Shown: piece by piece, positions 1-14,348 of the stretch | Position numbering within the stretch: position 1 is the first letter of the stretch | Layout: each line of letters starts with the position of its first letter | From: Engraulis encrasicolus | Taxonomy: Eukaryota; Chordata; Actinopteri; Clupeiformes; Engraulidae | NCBI RefSeq assembly: GCF_034702125.1 | Contig: NC_085873.1 | Coordinates: 43,704,669 to 43,768,668, forward strand | Length of the DNA stretch: 64,000 nucleotides | Reading direction: 5' to 3' | Notes under the pieces: generated by a model | What the model was told of the DNA's origin: nothing | Databases searched by the model: none | Seen by the model: the letters and a program-made list of their open reading frames with translations, nothing else | Translations under genes and position numbers: made by a program

Positions 1-1448
1 TTAATTTATTTGTATTTAATTTAGGCAAATAAGTATTTGATCCCTCTAGCTAAAGAAGATAAAGTGCTTTGTGGCAAAGCCCTAGTTGTCTAGCACTGAG
101 GTCAGATGCTTCTTTTAGTTGATGACAATGTTTGTGCATATAGTAGAACATATTTTTGCCCATTTTTATTTGCACATTATCTCTAAAACATTAATAGTTT
201 GTGGCTGTAGCTTGGCAAATTGGAGGTTCAGTTCCCTCCATAGAATTACTATAGGGTTAATATTTGGAGAGTGTCTAGGCCACTTCACGACTTTAATATG
301 CTTCTTATTGAGCCACTCCTTCGTTGCTTTGACTGTATGTTGTGTATTATTGTCATGTTGGGAGATCCAAAAATGACCCACCCTTCAGTGTAATGGTGGA
401 GGGAAGGACGTTTGCACTCAGGATTGCACATTACATGTCTCCCTCCATCCATTCGTTGACGATGTGAAGTTGTCCTGTGCCTTGGCCACACACACACCCT
501 CAAACCGTAATGATACCACTTTCATGCATGATGGTGAGGAGGGTGTTCTTGGGATCATAGACAGTAGTACTCTTTCTCAAAACACATTGAATTGTGATAA
601 TGCCAAACATCTTGATTTTGGTTTCATCTGACTACAGCACCTCCTTATCATATCCTAAATCAGTCTGATGTCCGTTGGCAAACCTCAAGTGGGACTGCAC
701 AGGTTCCTTCTGAAGTAAAGGTACCATGTGTGCACTACAGGAATTTAAACCTCTGTGGCATTAAGTGCTACCAGATGTTTTCTCAGTGATTTTGGTCAGT
801 AGCTTTGATATCATTGCCTAGTTCATACCGTATAGCTCTGGGGTGATTTCTTTCTGTTCTCATGATTATCAAATCCCTACAAAAGGTCAAATCTTGTATA
901 GAACCCCAGACAGGCTGATGGATAGTCATTTTGTATTTCTCACATTTTGGAAGAAATGCATCAACAGCTGGGTCATTAATACCCAGTCTCTTTCTTGTGG
1001 CTTTGCAGCCCATTTAATCTTTGTTCAGGTCTAAAATGGTGTCCCAGATATCATTTGACCACTCTTTGGTCTTTCCCATGCTGGTGAGGTTGGAGTGTGA
1101 CTGATTCACTCATACTATGGACTGATTCTGCTGATTCAATGTGTCTTTTATGCATGTTAGTGTGTACAGGTGTCTTTAATTCAGATGACAAGTTGATCGG
1201 AAGTGCCCATCTGGTCTGTGGGCCCGGAACTGTAATCAGTTGGCAGGGGATCAAATACTTATTTTGCTCGATGAAATGGAAATAAATTAATATATATTCT
1301 CTTCAGTTAATTTCTGGATTTTATTTTTGATATTCTGTCTCTCCATATTAGAATACATATTATCATAACATTTATTGACTGATCATGTCTTTGTTAGTAG
1401 GCAAACCAACAAAATCACCAAGGGATCAAATACATATTGGACTCACTG
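1..1448 (-). mobile_element. Tc1/mariner-like transposon, left end outside window
   Basis: The right end reads ...ggactcactg followed by TA at 1449-1450. It is preceded by the direct-repeat pair gggatcaaatacatatt (about 1422) and gggatcaaatacttatt (about 1250), the IR/DR arrangement of fish Tc1 elements. The matching inner repeat on the left is aagtatttgatccc near 30-45, so the outer left repeat lies before the window. The element encodes a decayed transposase on the minus strand. Confidence 0.9.
45..1079 (-). pseudogene. Tc1-like transposase pseudogene
   Basis: The ATG complement lies at 1077-1079 and begins MGKTKEWSN, the usual start of fish Tc1 transposases. The paired N-terminal domain follows (GCKATRKRLG, then IMRTERNHPR with NDIKA). 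The C-terminal catalytic region is at about 170-380 (QHDNNTQHT, then PRHSPNINPI), equivalent to the family's QHDNDPKHT and SPDLNPIE. The D of QHDN is kept, but the acidic residue of the last motif is replaced: ILWREL stands where ENLWREL is usual. Stops and frameshifts interrupt the middle (380-780). A full family member is about 340 residues, so length is preserved but the protein is dead. Expected role: cut-and-paste transposase in the nucleus. Identification is confident. Confidence 0.9.
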
Positions 1449-1450
1449 TA

Positions 1451-4858
<3,408 letters not shown>

Positions 4859-5052
4859 CAGTGTTGCCAGAGTGGGTGGGTGCCCGCCTAATTGGGCTAC
4901 TTGGGATGAGCGTCGGCGGGCAAAAACGGGAAAAAAGTTTTGGGCCCATAGAAGTCAATGTAATTTGTTGAATTTGGGCGGAATTTAGCGCATTTTGGCG
5001 GTTTTTGAGAACCTTTTGGGCGGGATTTGGTCAGACACATCTGGCAACACTG
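4859..5052. mobile_element. hAT-type MITE, CAGTGTTGCCAG family, intact
   Basis: A 194-bp element starting CAGTGTTGCCAGA and ending TCTGGCAACACTG. The exact 8-bp flank TCTGGGGA is present on both sides (4851-4858 and 5053-5060). An 8-bp TSD and CAGNG termini are hAT hallmarks. Inner sequence is rich in gggcgg and is shared with copies at 32920, 34662, 51717 and 62072. Confidence 0.9.
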
Positions 5053-5232
5053 TCTGGGGAAGGATGTGAACACTTTCCAAACATCAACACTCATGCACAC
5101 ACACTACTGTAGTATTCAAAGTAAAGTACACTTAAGTTCCCTTTAGTTGATTGACCCCTACTCTGGTTAAAGTACACCAAAATTGTGTAATGGATGTCGA
5201 ACTAGCAGAGTACAGCAGTGAAATGACAGTTA

Positions 5233-5565
5233 AAGTGATACTGTCCCATTATTGGAAATAAGCTTATTTTACACCTCCCATAGAGTTAAATAATAGGGTT
5301 TTACCGTTCTCCTATACTTTCAACCGTTCTCTGGGTACGGCAGTACAGATTTTAACTCCAAGCTAGCTAACATTGAGTCCTATGAGACCAGTTAGCCGCT
5401 AGCTGATCTCATAGGACTCAATGTTAACTGTTAGCATGGAGGTAAAATTTGCACGGCCATACCCAGAGAACAGTTGAAAGTAAACGAGAAAGGTCAAACT
5501 CAACTATTTAACTCAAGGGGAGGTTTAATATGAGCTTATTTTTTTAAAATGGGACAGCATCACTT
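5233..5565. mobile_element. Foldback MITE with TA target site
   Basis: Nearly the whole element is one inverted repeat. The left arm starts aagtgatactgtcccat and the right arm ends atgggacagcatcactt. They meet at about 5400 in gagaccagttagccgctag. TA flanks both ends (5231-5232 and 5566-5567), suggesting a Tc1/mariner-type origin. No coding capacity. Confidence 0.8.
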
Positions 5566-5575
5566 TAGCGTACCG

Positions 5576-5760
5576 GCCAGCATTGCCAGATTGGGCGGTT
5601 ACCTGCCAAATTGGGCTACTTGGGATGGCCATCTGCAGGGAAAAAACGGGAAAAATTGGTGGGTTTTTTCAGCAGTTTTGTGCCCATAGGAATCAATGTC
5701 ATCCGTTAAAATTGGGCGGAATTTAGTGCATTTTTGCAGTTTTTAGAGTTATCTTTGGTC
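5576..5760 (+). mobile_element. hAT-type MITE fragment, right end lost
   Basis: Starts cagcattgccagattgggcgg and follows the CAGTGTTGCCAG family up to ...gcatttttgcagtttttagag. The right terminus is replaced by R3 repeat sequence. Confidence 0.7.
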
Positions 5761-5764
5761 TTCA

Positions 5765-5990
5765 GCTTGCTACATAATTGAGCCAGAGAATATGAGAGAG
5801 ATCAGGCGGGTTCTTTCCCGGTATCCACTTTACGTTGGGTGAACGCCCCTTTAGGAGACCTTCGATTAGGAGACCTTCAGAGTCTTGAGGTTGAGAATAA
5901 ATGGAGTCCCCTTAGCGCACGTCTTGTGCAAACAACGATAAGAGAAGAAGAAGGAGGGATATGCCCCCTTAGGAGACTGAATTTTGAGCA
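5765..5990 (+). repeat. R3 dispersed repeat, copy 1
   Basis: Shares ggtatccactttacgttggg, the phrase aggagaccttcagagtct and ccccttagcgcacgtcttgt with copies at 6693 and 51784 (the last is inverted). No coding capacity or class assignment. It abuts an hAT MITE fragment, as does the third copy. Confidence 0.7.
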
Positions 5991-6372
5991 CACTCCTTTG
6001 CATTGGATGGGCGGGTTTTAATGGATCTCTGTCTAGAATATCTCTGCTTGAGCACTTTTTGAGCCTGCCTTCTTCCTCACCCACTTCCACCAGGCTGACA
6101 TAATTGCTTAAATGCCAGTTAAATTGTGAATGCCTCCTTTCTCCCTGTTAGCCAATTATTCGCTTAAGGGTGTAATTGCCCACAGGGATTTCTATTTTCT
6201 CAAAGGTGGAACAATGTATGTGAGGAGACCTTCACACGACGTGTCACTAATTCAAACGAATATACTTACTTTGAGTGATTTCTCTTGTCCACCCTTTTTT
6301 TAATCCTTAAATACGACGTTGTGGAGGACGACTTGCCCTGAGTAAACGTGTACCTGATCATTCAAAGGCTTA

Positions 6373-6556
6373 AAGTGATACTGTCCCATATTTGGAAATA
6401 AGCTTATTTTAAACCTCCCCTTGAGTTAAATAATAGGGTTTTACCGTTCTCCTGTACTTTCAACCATTCTCTGGGTATGGCAGTGCATATTTTACCTCCA
6501 TGCTAGCAGTTAACATTGAGTCCTATGAGACCAGCTCGCGGCTAACTGGAGGTAGA
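6373..6556 (+). mobile_element. Foldback MITE, single arm
   Basis: Same left arm as the element at 5233 (aagtgatactgtcccata, flanked by TA), running through the gagtcctatgagaccagc centre. The second arm is almost entirely missing after ggctaactggaggtag. Confidence 0.75.
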
Positions 6557-6692
6557 GAGAGAGTAGAGTAGAGTAGAGTAGAGTATTGTTTATTGATCCC
6601 TGGGGGAAATTAAGGTGTCAAGTAGCATACACACATACATAAATAAAGACATTGCTCACGAGACATTACACACATACTTAGACATAAAATAA
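6557..6692 (+). repeat. (AGAGT)n tract and retroposon-like tail
   Basis: A short gtaga tandem repeat is followed by attgtttattgatccctggg and a purine-rich segment. The tttattgatcccc...ggggaaatt phrase is common at fish retroposon ends. The parent element is not identified. Confidence 0.5.
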
Positions 6693-6815
6693 CCACTTTA
6701 CGTTGGGTGAACGCCCCTTTAGGAGACCTTCAGAGTCTTAAGGTTGAGAATAAATGGAGTCCCCTTAGCGCACGTCTTGTTCAAACAACGAAAAGAGAAG
6801 AAGAATGAGGGACAA
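6693..6815 (+). repeat. R3 dispersed repeat, copy 2
   Basis: Matches copy 1 from accactttacgttgggtgaa through gcgcacgtcttgttcaaaca. The second aggagacctt unit of copy 1 is missing. Confidence 0.75.
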
Positions 6816-6889
6816 TGCTAGCCTCGCGAGCCATCCTACGTACTTCCGCCAAAGGATTGGCTCCACTACGGTAGTCTGGCCGTGCTTCT

Positions 6890-7236
6890 TCTTTAAGATG
6901 CAGTTCTATTGGCTCTTCTTACTATGGAGAGCCGGCTCTTTCGGCTCCCTATATATATGTTTACATAATTAATAAATTAAAAGTTTTCATTTCATTTTAC
7001 AACATTTCGTTTCTTTATTGACATTGTAAGCACTTTGGGCAGTGTATATTGTGTAAAAGCCTTTATGAACAACACTTTTATCATAATCAGTCGTTAATCA
7101 TGACCCAACATACCTAAATACAAAAATGTATTAATACATACTATGCATTTCTGATCGCTGTGAGTGTGTCTGTAACACCTGATCTATCCACTGGCACTTT
7201 AAAGAGGATACACACAATGAGAGAGGGACAAAACAC
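6890..7236 (+). repeat. Dispersed repeat, inverted partner at 62665-63032
   Basis: From ttctattggctcttcttact to the gaggatacacacaatgagag segment, this matches the reverse complement of 62665-63032 closely. It includes gagccggctctttcggctcc, a phrase seen in some fish hAT-related elements. No ORF is supported. Confidence 0.75.
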
Positions 7237-8064
7237 ACACAAAAAAAATAAAAAACGGCTCCCAAAAAAATCCCAAAACGGCTCCCCATATCGCCATAGC
7301 AGATGTGACTTTCTGGAACAACGGAACGTGTCTGACACCAGCACATGACAAACCCAATCAACACATTCTCCTTTGAGCCCAAGTGCAACACACACAAAAA
7401 ACAATTACAGAAAGAGATTCATTTTTTCTTTCTTTTTTTATTATTCATGGGCCATGTGCCACAAAAGATTTCTTGTTGTTATTATTTTGTTGTCGGCATC
7501 TCGTTTGGCATCAATTATTCCGTGCAGTCATTAATGTGGCAATGTTGTTGAAAGGTGAGTCATTCTTTGCTGCGTAAACTTTGATAATTGGGGTGGGGAA
7601 TTGAGCTCGCCTCCCTTCCACCCTCAAATGTCACCTTGTTTAAATTCCATCTGCACCAGAGATGCCTTTTAAATGGCATCGCTCTAATGGCGAGAATATT
7701 TGTGTGCGTGTCTGTGTGTGTCATAAGATTCACTTTGGCAGCCCATAGTACTCACTTGTACTTAGCAGTTCATTGATTTATTGCAACATTTAAAAAAAAA
7801 AAAAAGATTTTCAAGTAGATTTTTCAGACCGTGAGAGGATCATTTTTATTTTATTTTTGGGTTACATCCCATTAGTCCGACCACACACGTTAAAACTATG
7901 CCCAAACCTAAACAATTCCTAACCCTAACCGTTAGTAAAGGCATGTTCTGTGGGTATACAATTATTTTATCGTCACAAGTTTGTAAATATTCACTTTGAA
8001 GTTTACTGAAACTGACCAATGAGGAGCAAAGAGAGTCGATCAGCTGATCTAGAACACCTGAGAC
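7237..8064. other. No gene seen
   Basis: AT-rich sequence with poly-A and poly-T tracts. Repeated ggctccc phrases near 7258-7283 may be an eroded continuation of the preceding repeat. No supported feature. Confidence 0.5.
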
Positions 8065-8067
8065 TAA

Positions 8068-8592
8068 AGCTGGGCTTACACTGTGCTACTTTTGCCCCAT
8101 TTTGCCATGATTTGGCACTCGCACGACTTTTTGGGAGTCTGGACGATTTCTTGCTCAATCGCAGGTTAATCTCGAGTCTCGCATCGTGCAGTGTACATGG
8201 GGTAACGACAAGCGATTTCGCCTCACGATCGTGCAATCGCAGGGTCGCAAGAAAATCAAAACTGTTTGAAATCCCAGTCGTGGCTCCTGCGTAAATCGCA
8301 CAGTTAAAGCAGTGCTATGACCCGATTTGACACTTCACATGCACAAATTAATAGGGCTGTGCGATTCGATGTTGATCGCGACCTCATCTCCACCTCAGGT
8401 GCGTATGTTCCCTCCTCTGCAGACCGGGGAAACATGCATGTCGCGTCGCACAATGGAAGCATTTGACTCGTATTCGACTGTCGGCTCGTATAGTGTGAGG
8501 ACGTGAACTTTTAAATAGTGAAATTCCATCGTGCAGTGTGAGCAGGAGCTTAATACCCATGAGCGAAAATATCGCAGAGTGTATGCCCGGCT
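8068..8592. mobile_element. PIF/Harbinger-like non-autonomous element, copy 1
   Basis: Starts agctgggcttacactgtg and ends cacagtgtatgcccggct, an imperfect inverted repeat. TAA flanks both ends (8065-8067 and 8593-8595), the 3-bp TWA duplication typical of PIF/Harbinger. 525 bp, no transposase. The second copy is at 18779. Confidence 0.8.
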
Positions 8593-8595
8593 TAA

Positions 8596-8950
8596 AGGTG
8601 CACTGTGTAGAATGTGGACAGAATGGGCACTGCAACTATGCTGTTCATTGAGAATATGCTGCCTATCACCAAATTTGATCTTTTCATAGGTTATACTAGT
8701 AAATATTGGTTTATTATTTAGTAAATATTAAAGTACAGTACGTTTTGCAGCCAAAAATGTCTATTTCTAGAAATTCAAAATGCCGGACCATGGAGAAGAG
8801 CCCCCTTTTCATGATGAAAAGTGCATTCTTCACAGTCATAATGAACACTTGGAACTTGGTGGTGGTCAGTATTCATGAAAAAGGTAACATTTGTGAATGG
8901 ACAGCATGGATTCTGGAAATAAACTACAAAAAATATTATACAGTGTACCT
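8596..8950. mobile_element. TTAA-bounded MITE, copy 1
   Basis: Termini aggtgcactgtgta / tacagtgtacct with TTAA at 8592-8595 and 8951-8954. A TTAA target is typical of piggyBac or Kolobok. The left TTAA overlaps the right TAA of the adjacent Harbinger-like element. Related copies are at 11573 and 50085. Confidence 0.8.
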
Positions 8951-8954
8951 TTAA

Positions 8955-9734
8955 TAAGCAGCAAGCTCCTGACAACCATGACCAGGCCACAACAATCGAT
9001 GGCGGTAGTAATATTTATTATAGAATTGATATTAGATTTTTTAAATGAATGTAATACTTACTTCTTGTTGTTTGGAACAGAATGGCGTTTTGTTCCTCAT
9101 CTTAAGATAAAATTGAGATGAAATTCATTGTAGTTTTACACTAAAAACATTTTTGCTGTGTGAACATCAATTGTGTATCAAGTACTTTATTAGGACAGCC
9201 ATGTCTGATGGTGGAGCTGACTCATCTGCAAAGAAATACTATCATTTCTACCGACAGGGAATCATTTATTTAATTGTGTACATAATTCAGTCTGTACTGA
9301 AGAGGCCTTATAGTCACTGGAGAAATACGTACAGGGAGGCCTGCACACACTTTTTGGTTGTTGCTGTGCCATCGTTGGTCTCTGGGCATGACTCCTTCAT
9401 TTATGCCTGACATTTCTTTTCTGCCAGCTCGTATATAGTGCAAATACTATATAGCTCAGCTGTTGTGTAACAGACTTTCCGAATAGCATGTTTTGCCCAG
9501 CTGATGATGGGCAGAGCAAGGTTCATCACCTTCCGGACGTTCACGTTTGTCCATGAGCACTTTATGTTCCCCTGTTTGGGTAGAACAATTTGTACGAGAA
9601 ATCAGTGTGGTGGGGGGCGAAAGAGACAAAAAACTTTAAACCGCTTACTTGAGCAGTCGTCTCCAACCACGTGATTGCCACTACTTCCATCGTGCTATTC
9701 ATAAACTCAACCACAGTGAAACTAATACAAAAAG
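8955..9734. other. No gene seen
   Basis: Unique-looking, moderately AT-rich DNA. Open frames are short and show no recognisable domain. Confidence 0.5.
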
Positions 9735-10420
9735 CATACCTGCCGACCATTACGCATTTTGCGTAGCAACTACGGACTTTAACATCAAACTACGATGCTA
9801 AAGTTTGAAAATACGGCAAAGAAAAAAGTCAAAAAATGTAAAAAAACAGATTTTTTTTTAAAGAGCTGAAATACATCTCGCTGTGCGTAGAACATTGCAC
9901 AGACTCGACCTGGCCTCAATTGCATTGAACATCAACCAGTGGACGAGGGTAACTTTGACCAATCAAATTGCTGGATCTTAACCTCACGTCATCGTCAGCT
10001 CGAGCTGCCTGTCACTGACTGAGAGTTGAAGGAAGGTAGAGCGAAACTTTCTCTTTCCTCCGTCTCATCATTATCCCACTTGTTGCCGTCACTATTCCTC
10101 TTCATTTATTTCAAGTGAATTGTCAAGTGAAATCGCCGTTTGAAGGTAAATGGGTAAATTGGGGAGACTATTAGAATTGTGAAATGATTAAAATGTTACT
10201 ATTTCTAAAACTATGCGAACAGAATGCCATAGCGGCATAGCCTGAGGAAATATAACTGACGGTAACTGTGTACTGAATTGGCTGATAAGTTCGAGCAGTG
10301 AACTCGGATCCATCTAAATTAGGAATATGTATGGCTCTTTTGAGCAAACTAATAAATGTTTCCTGTTGGTGTGTCGGATCATCCCACAGGCTAGCAATAG
10401 CTGTTATACTATATTAGTCC

Positions 10421-10844
10421 CGTTTCCACCAAGTGTTGTTCACTTAGGTTCGCTATCTGTGCGTTTTCATGGAAATAATGTCTGAACTGTAGCCAATTAC
10501 ACTTCCTTCAATGTCTATTTCACGGCTTTCCCATTTATTTCACTGGGAAATGTAAGAATAGCGCATCGGAAAGTAAGGAAACAAAAGTGAGCACAGGGGG
10601 TGAAAAAGCAAAGCTAACAGGTCGCTTAACGACCCACACGCAACCCCAGCAGCCCAGCTAAAGTAAAGTTGACTCGACTCGCGTTTGATCTGTCAGCCGA
10701 GGTCTTGCGGTAACGCAGCGCCTGTTCCTGATTCTACCTTTTCGCAGTAGATACACAAAATTGCACCGAACCATAATGAAACGCTCTATACTCAATGGAG
10801 ATGCCAAATCGCTCTGTAGCCTACTGTATTGCTTGGTGGAAACG
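10421..10844. mobile_element. MITE with CGTTTCCACCAAG termini
   Basis: The inverted termini are cgtttccaccaag and cttggtggaaacg. This is a common fish MITE signature. It lies in the 5' non-coding part of the hAT transposon, and no clear TSD was found. Confidence 0.65.
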
Positions 10845-11572
10845 TAGCTTATGAAACCGTTCATAACCGTGGAGCAGTATTTCAACTAACTGCTCCGGAT
10901 CGGATTTAGAACGCGCTTCAGCTTGCTGTGTTGGTGACATGATATGATTCGCAATCGCTTGGTGGTTGCCTGTTGAGAAGTCAAGACTTATCGTGTGTGT
11001 GTGTGCTTTGCAGTCCGTAATATTCATGTCGTCAGACGAGGGTGATGATACAGATACAGAGAGAGCTCGAAGCAAAAAGAAGCGGGCATATGCGCCTCAA
11101 AAGTTTTTGACGAAGTACCAACAACAGTGGCCATGCCTCCGCCCCTCCAAAGTGCCTAATCATGCGTTTTGCACCATGTGCAACTACGATTTTGATATCA
11201 GTCACCAAGGAGCTACAGGTATTCATATTTAACATAGATAAAGTTCTTTCTATCCACAGCATTTTCTCTTCTAGCCACTGTTTCTTCTTAAAACTCAAAA
11301 CATCAAAGTAAGCTTAGGCCTATTAAGTGTTTTCATTATAGGACTACAGAAGTTTTTGTGTCACATTCATGAAATCACTAAAATGCCTTGGTATTCTATT
11401 ATGCTATTTGTTGGCTCTACATCGTCTTTTTTATATAATTTCTAGTCAAATCAATCAGTGAATGCTTACATTTCATAGTCATTACAGCACATCATGTCTT
11501 TGCATTTTAATGGTATTATGAATGTGACGCACATCTTTCATGGGATGTTTCCTTGTGTACTATTAACTTTAA

Positions 11573-11966
11573 AGGTGCACTGTGTAAAGTGGTATCCAGA
11601 GTAATTATTGCAACTCTGCTGTTCATTGAAACCGTGCAGCCTATTGCCAAATTTGATTTAATCATGAATATTTACTTAGCAAGAAACCAATATTTACTAT
11701 TATGTCCAAAGTAAAGTAGGCCCTGCCGTGGACTAACAGTAGGGCACTTATCATGCGGCCGACCCGGTTTTTATTCCTGACCAGGGTCATTTGCCAACCC
11801 GGCACAGTAAAGTACAGGAAGTTTTGCACCTAAAAAAAAGTTTAATTCAGGAAAACAGAAATTAGAAACAGCGGATATGGAGAAGACCCCCTGTCATTTA
11901 TTTATGAATAGGAAGCATGAATAAACTACTAAAAATAAACTACTAAAAGTCATATACAATGCACCT
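11573..11966. mobile_element. TTAA-bounded MITE, copy 2, inside transposase intron
   Basis: Same family as 8596-8950 (aggtgcactgtgtaaa ... atacaatgcacct). Flanks are TTAA on the left and TTAC on the right, so one mismatch. It occupies the intron of the hAT transposase and carries an 87-bp insertion of its own. Confidence 0.8.
11719..11805 (+). mobile_element. tRNA-like SINE head fragment with 9-bp TSD
   Basis: An 87-bp insertion into the MITE, bounded by AGTAAAGTA on both sides (11710-11718 and 11806-11814). It begins ggccctgccgtggactaaca and contains gaccCGGTTTTTATTCctg, a weak match to a tRNA B box after an A-box-like tggactaacagtagg. No poly-A or LINE tail is present, so it looks like a short or truncated SINE. 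Confidence 0.55.
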
Positions 11967-14348
11967 TTACATTTATTTTTTGATATGGTATTTAGAGTGG
12001 CAGTTTGAAGTGTAGTGAGGGGCAAGTGTGTGTCTGTTACAGACTGTCGCCGGCATGTGGAGGGAAAGAAACATTCAAAAAAAGCAGCAGCCACAGATTC
12101 AGTGCCAAGAATGCAGTCATTCTTCTTGCCATCACAAGACCTCAGAACTATACGTGCAGAAACACTATATACAACATACTTAGCAGAGCACAATCTACCA
12201 TTAGCTGTGGCAGATCATACCGGCCCACTCTTCAGGAAAATGTTCCCTGACAGTGAGATAGCAAAGCAATACGGCTGTGGCAGAACCAAAACAACATCCA
12301 TAATGATGACATTAGCCAATCATGATGAAGAGTATCTGACAGAAATGATGAAAAGATCTGTATTCAGCCTGGCCACAGATGGAAGCACAGATATGGATGA
12401 CATCAAAATGTACCCCATTGTTGTGAAGATTTTTGATGCCAGTGTAGGGAGGGTCAGTGTCATGCTACTTAAAGTGTGCGAGTTAAGAGAATCCACTGGA
12501 AGGGCCATTTTTGATCTCCTGGATGGAGAGTTGAGAAAGCGGGGCATACCATGGTCAAACTGCATTAGCTTTGCAGCTGACAATGCAGCAGTGATGCAAG
12601 GATTGGGGAAAGGTGTTGCAGCTTTCCTAAAGGCCCAGCACCCACACATCCATTTGATTGGTTGTGCCTGTCATTTAATCCACCTAGCCGCAGAAAAAGC
12701 ATCCAGAGTGCTCAGTGTAAACGTGGAAGACTTCCTCATCACGATTTACTACTACCTTGACAAAAGTAGCAAGAGGAAGTCCAACCTGCGTGATGTGCAG
12801 GTCATGTGCAACACAGAAGTGAGAAAAATCCTCAAGATGGTGTCCACCAGATGGCTTTCTCTGGGGCAGTGTGTGAACCGCCTGCTACAACAATGGGAGT
12901 CTCTCACCATTTTCTTTGAAAATGAGTTAAAGGTGGAAAAGAAACCGAAGACCAGCATGCCAAAGCCTGCCAAAAAATGTACACCCTGCAAAAGAGTACC
13001 AGCAGCACCAAAGCTCTCTTCTAGCCTTCCCAAGGTGTCAAAACCTGAAGTCACACCCTCTACCTCTCATCAGGTTGATCAGCAGTTAAAGCTCCCCTCT
13101 GCTAGCCTTCCCAAGGTGCCCAAACCCAAATCCTCTCTTGGTTCTGTGCAGTTGTCCAAAGCCACACCCTCTACCACTTGTCCAAATTCAGTGCAGTCAA
13201 GGCTCTCCTCTTCTAGCTCATCTAAGATTCCTACACTCTCCCCTACTCCTGCCAAGAAGTCCAAACCCGAGGTTAAAGCTTCTCCACAGTTTGACCTCTC
13301 ATCTTTCCTTTTCAAGCAACAGGAAATTGGAAAGAGAGTTGCAAAGGAAAAAGAAAAAGCTGTAAAGGCCCAAAAAGAAGAGAGGGGGGATCTGACAAAG
13401 CCTGAAAAGGTGCATCGTTTCCTCACTGACCCCATTGCAAAAGTCTATGCTCTGTTTTTACAGAGGTCCATACCAATTTTTGACATCGGAAACCAGATGC
13501 TTCAAAAAGAGGAGCCATGTATTCACATTCTTCTCCCAACCCTAGAGCTGCAATTGTGCAAGATTCTCCTCTCTTTTTGCAAACTTGAGGCCGTGAACAC
13601 CTTGATGAATGCAATATCCGCTGGTGTTAAACCAAAGATCACGAGAGACATGGAGCTCCCAGATGAGGAAATCGCAATTGGCCATGACACGATTGCCTTC
13701 ATTCAAAGCCAGGGAGACCTTGACCTGAGGGCCTTTTACAGAGATGCCAGGAGGTTCTTCTTGACAGCTGCTGAGTACATGGTGTCCAAATTTCCATTTG
13801 AGGATGAGCTCCTCAAGCATGCTACAGTGGCAGACATAACAAAGAGGCAGGAGGTCAAATTCACCTCTTTGAAATTTTTCGTCAGCCAATATCCAGCACT
13901 CTTGCCAAAGAACACCTCCCTGGATGAGTTGGAAGATGAGTTCCGGCTGTATCAGTCTTTCTCCTTTGCGGATGCTATCCTGGAACAGCGAAGTGATGAG
14001 GCCTAGAGAGAGGTTGGCGAGCTGAAGAGGGGGTGCCAGCCGATCTTCAAAAACCTGGCTGCAGTGATGCTGGGAATACTTGTGTTCCACAGCAACGCAG
14101 ATTGTGAGAGAATTTTTAGCCTGGTAGGAAAAAACAAGACAGAATATAGGGCAAGCATGGGCACTGATGTTGTTAGTGCTGTAGTCACCAGGAAGGTGAG
14201 CATGGCCGCTAAGGGGACTGTTTGCCATATGGAGAACTTCAGCGATGCTCTCCTCAGGAAGGCAAAGTCTGCAGGATATGTGGCGAAGATGGCAAGGAGT
14301 GGTGCAACAACTTCACAGAGTGACACACCCACCTCCTCCTCCACTTGA

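Larger units (their letters stand above)
11026..14348 (+). pseudogene. hAT-type transposase, two exons, one in-frame amber
   Basis: Exon 1 is 11026-11218 (donor GT at 11219) and exon 2 starts at 12043 (acceptor AG at 12041-12042). The split codon is GAC, which keeps frame and would give 832 residues. Visible parts: a BED-like zinc finger across the junction (C49, C52, H69, H75); first catalytic Asp in DGSTD (about 177); second in ADNAAVM (about 244); GCACHLIHL (272-279); STRWLS (about 333); a Ser/Pro/Lys-rich insertion (about 361-495) with repeated LPKV(S/P)KP; and the C-terminal SNADCERIFS dimerisation/catalytic motif with Glu at about 752. A single TAG at 14004-14006 (codon 719) interrupts an otherwise continuous frame, so translation would stop before the catalytic Glu. 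It resembles the KIAA1586/ZBED-like hAT group. The role would be nuclear DNA cut-and-paste. The intron is occupied by a MITE. Confidence 0.85.

Noticed and set aside
7131..7404. Pair of overlapping minus-strand ORFs of about 88 codons
   Set aside because: Low-complexity Phe/Cys/Val composition from A-rich plus-strand sequence; no domain and no conservation with the repeat partner at 62665.
11719..11805. Functional tRNA gene
   Set aside because: Box matches are weak, no cloverleaf with acceptor stem could be drawn, and the TSD shows a retroposed insertion.
13542..14228. 228-codon minus-strand frame
   Set aside because: Antisense shadow of the hAT transposase, which has clear family motifs on the plus strand.
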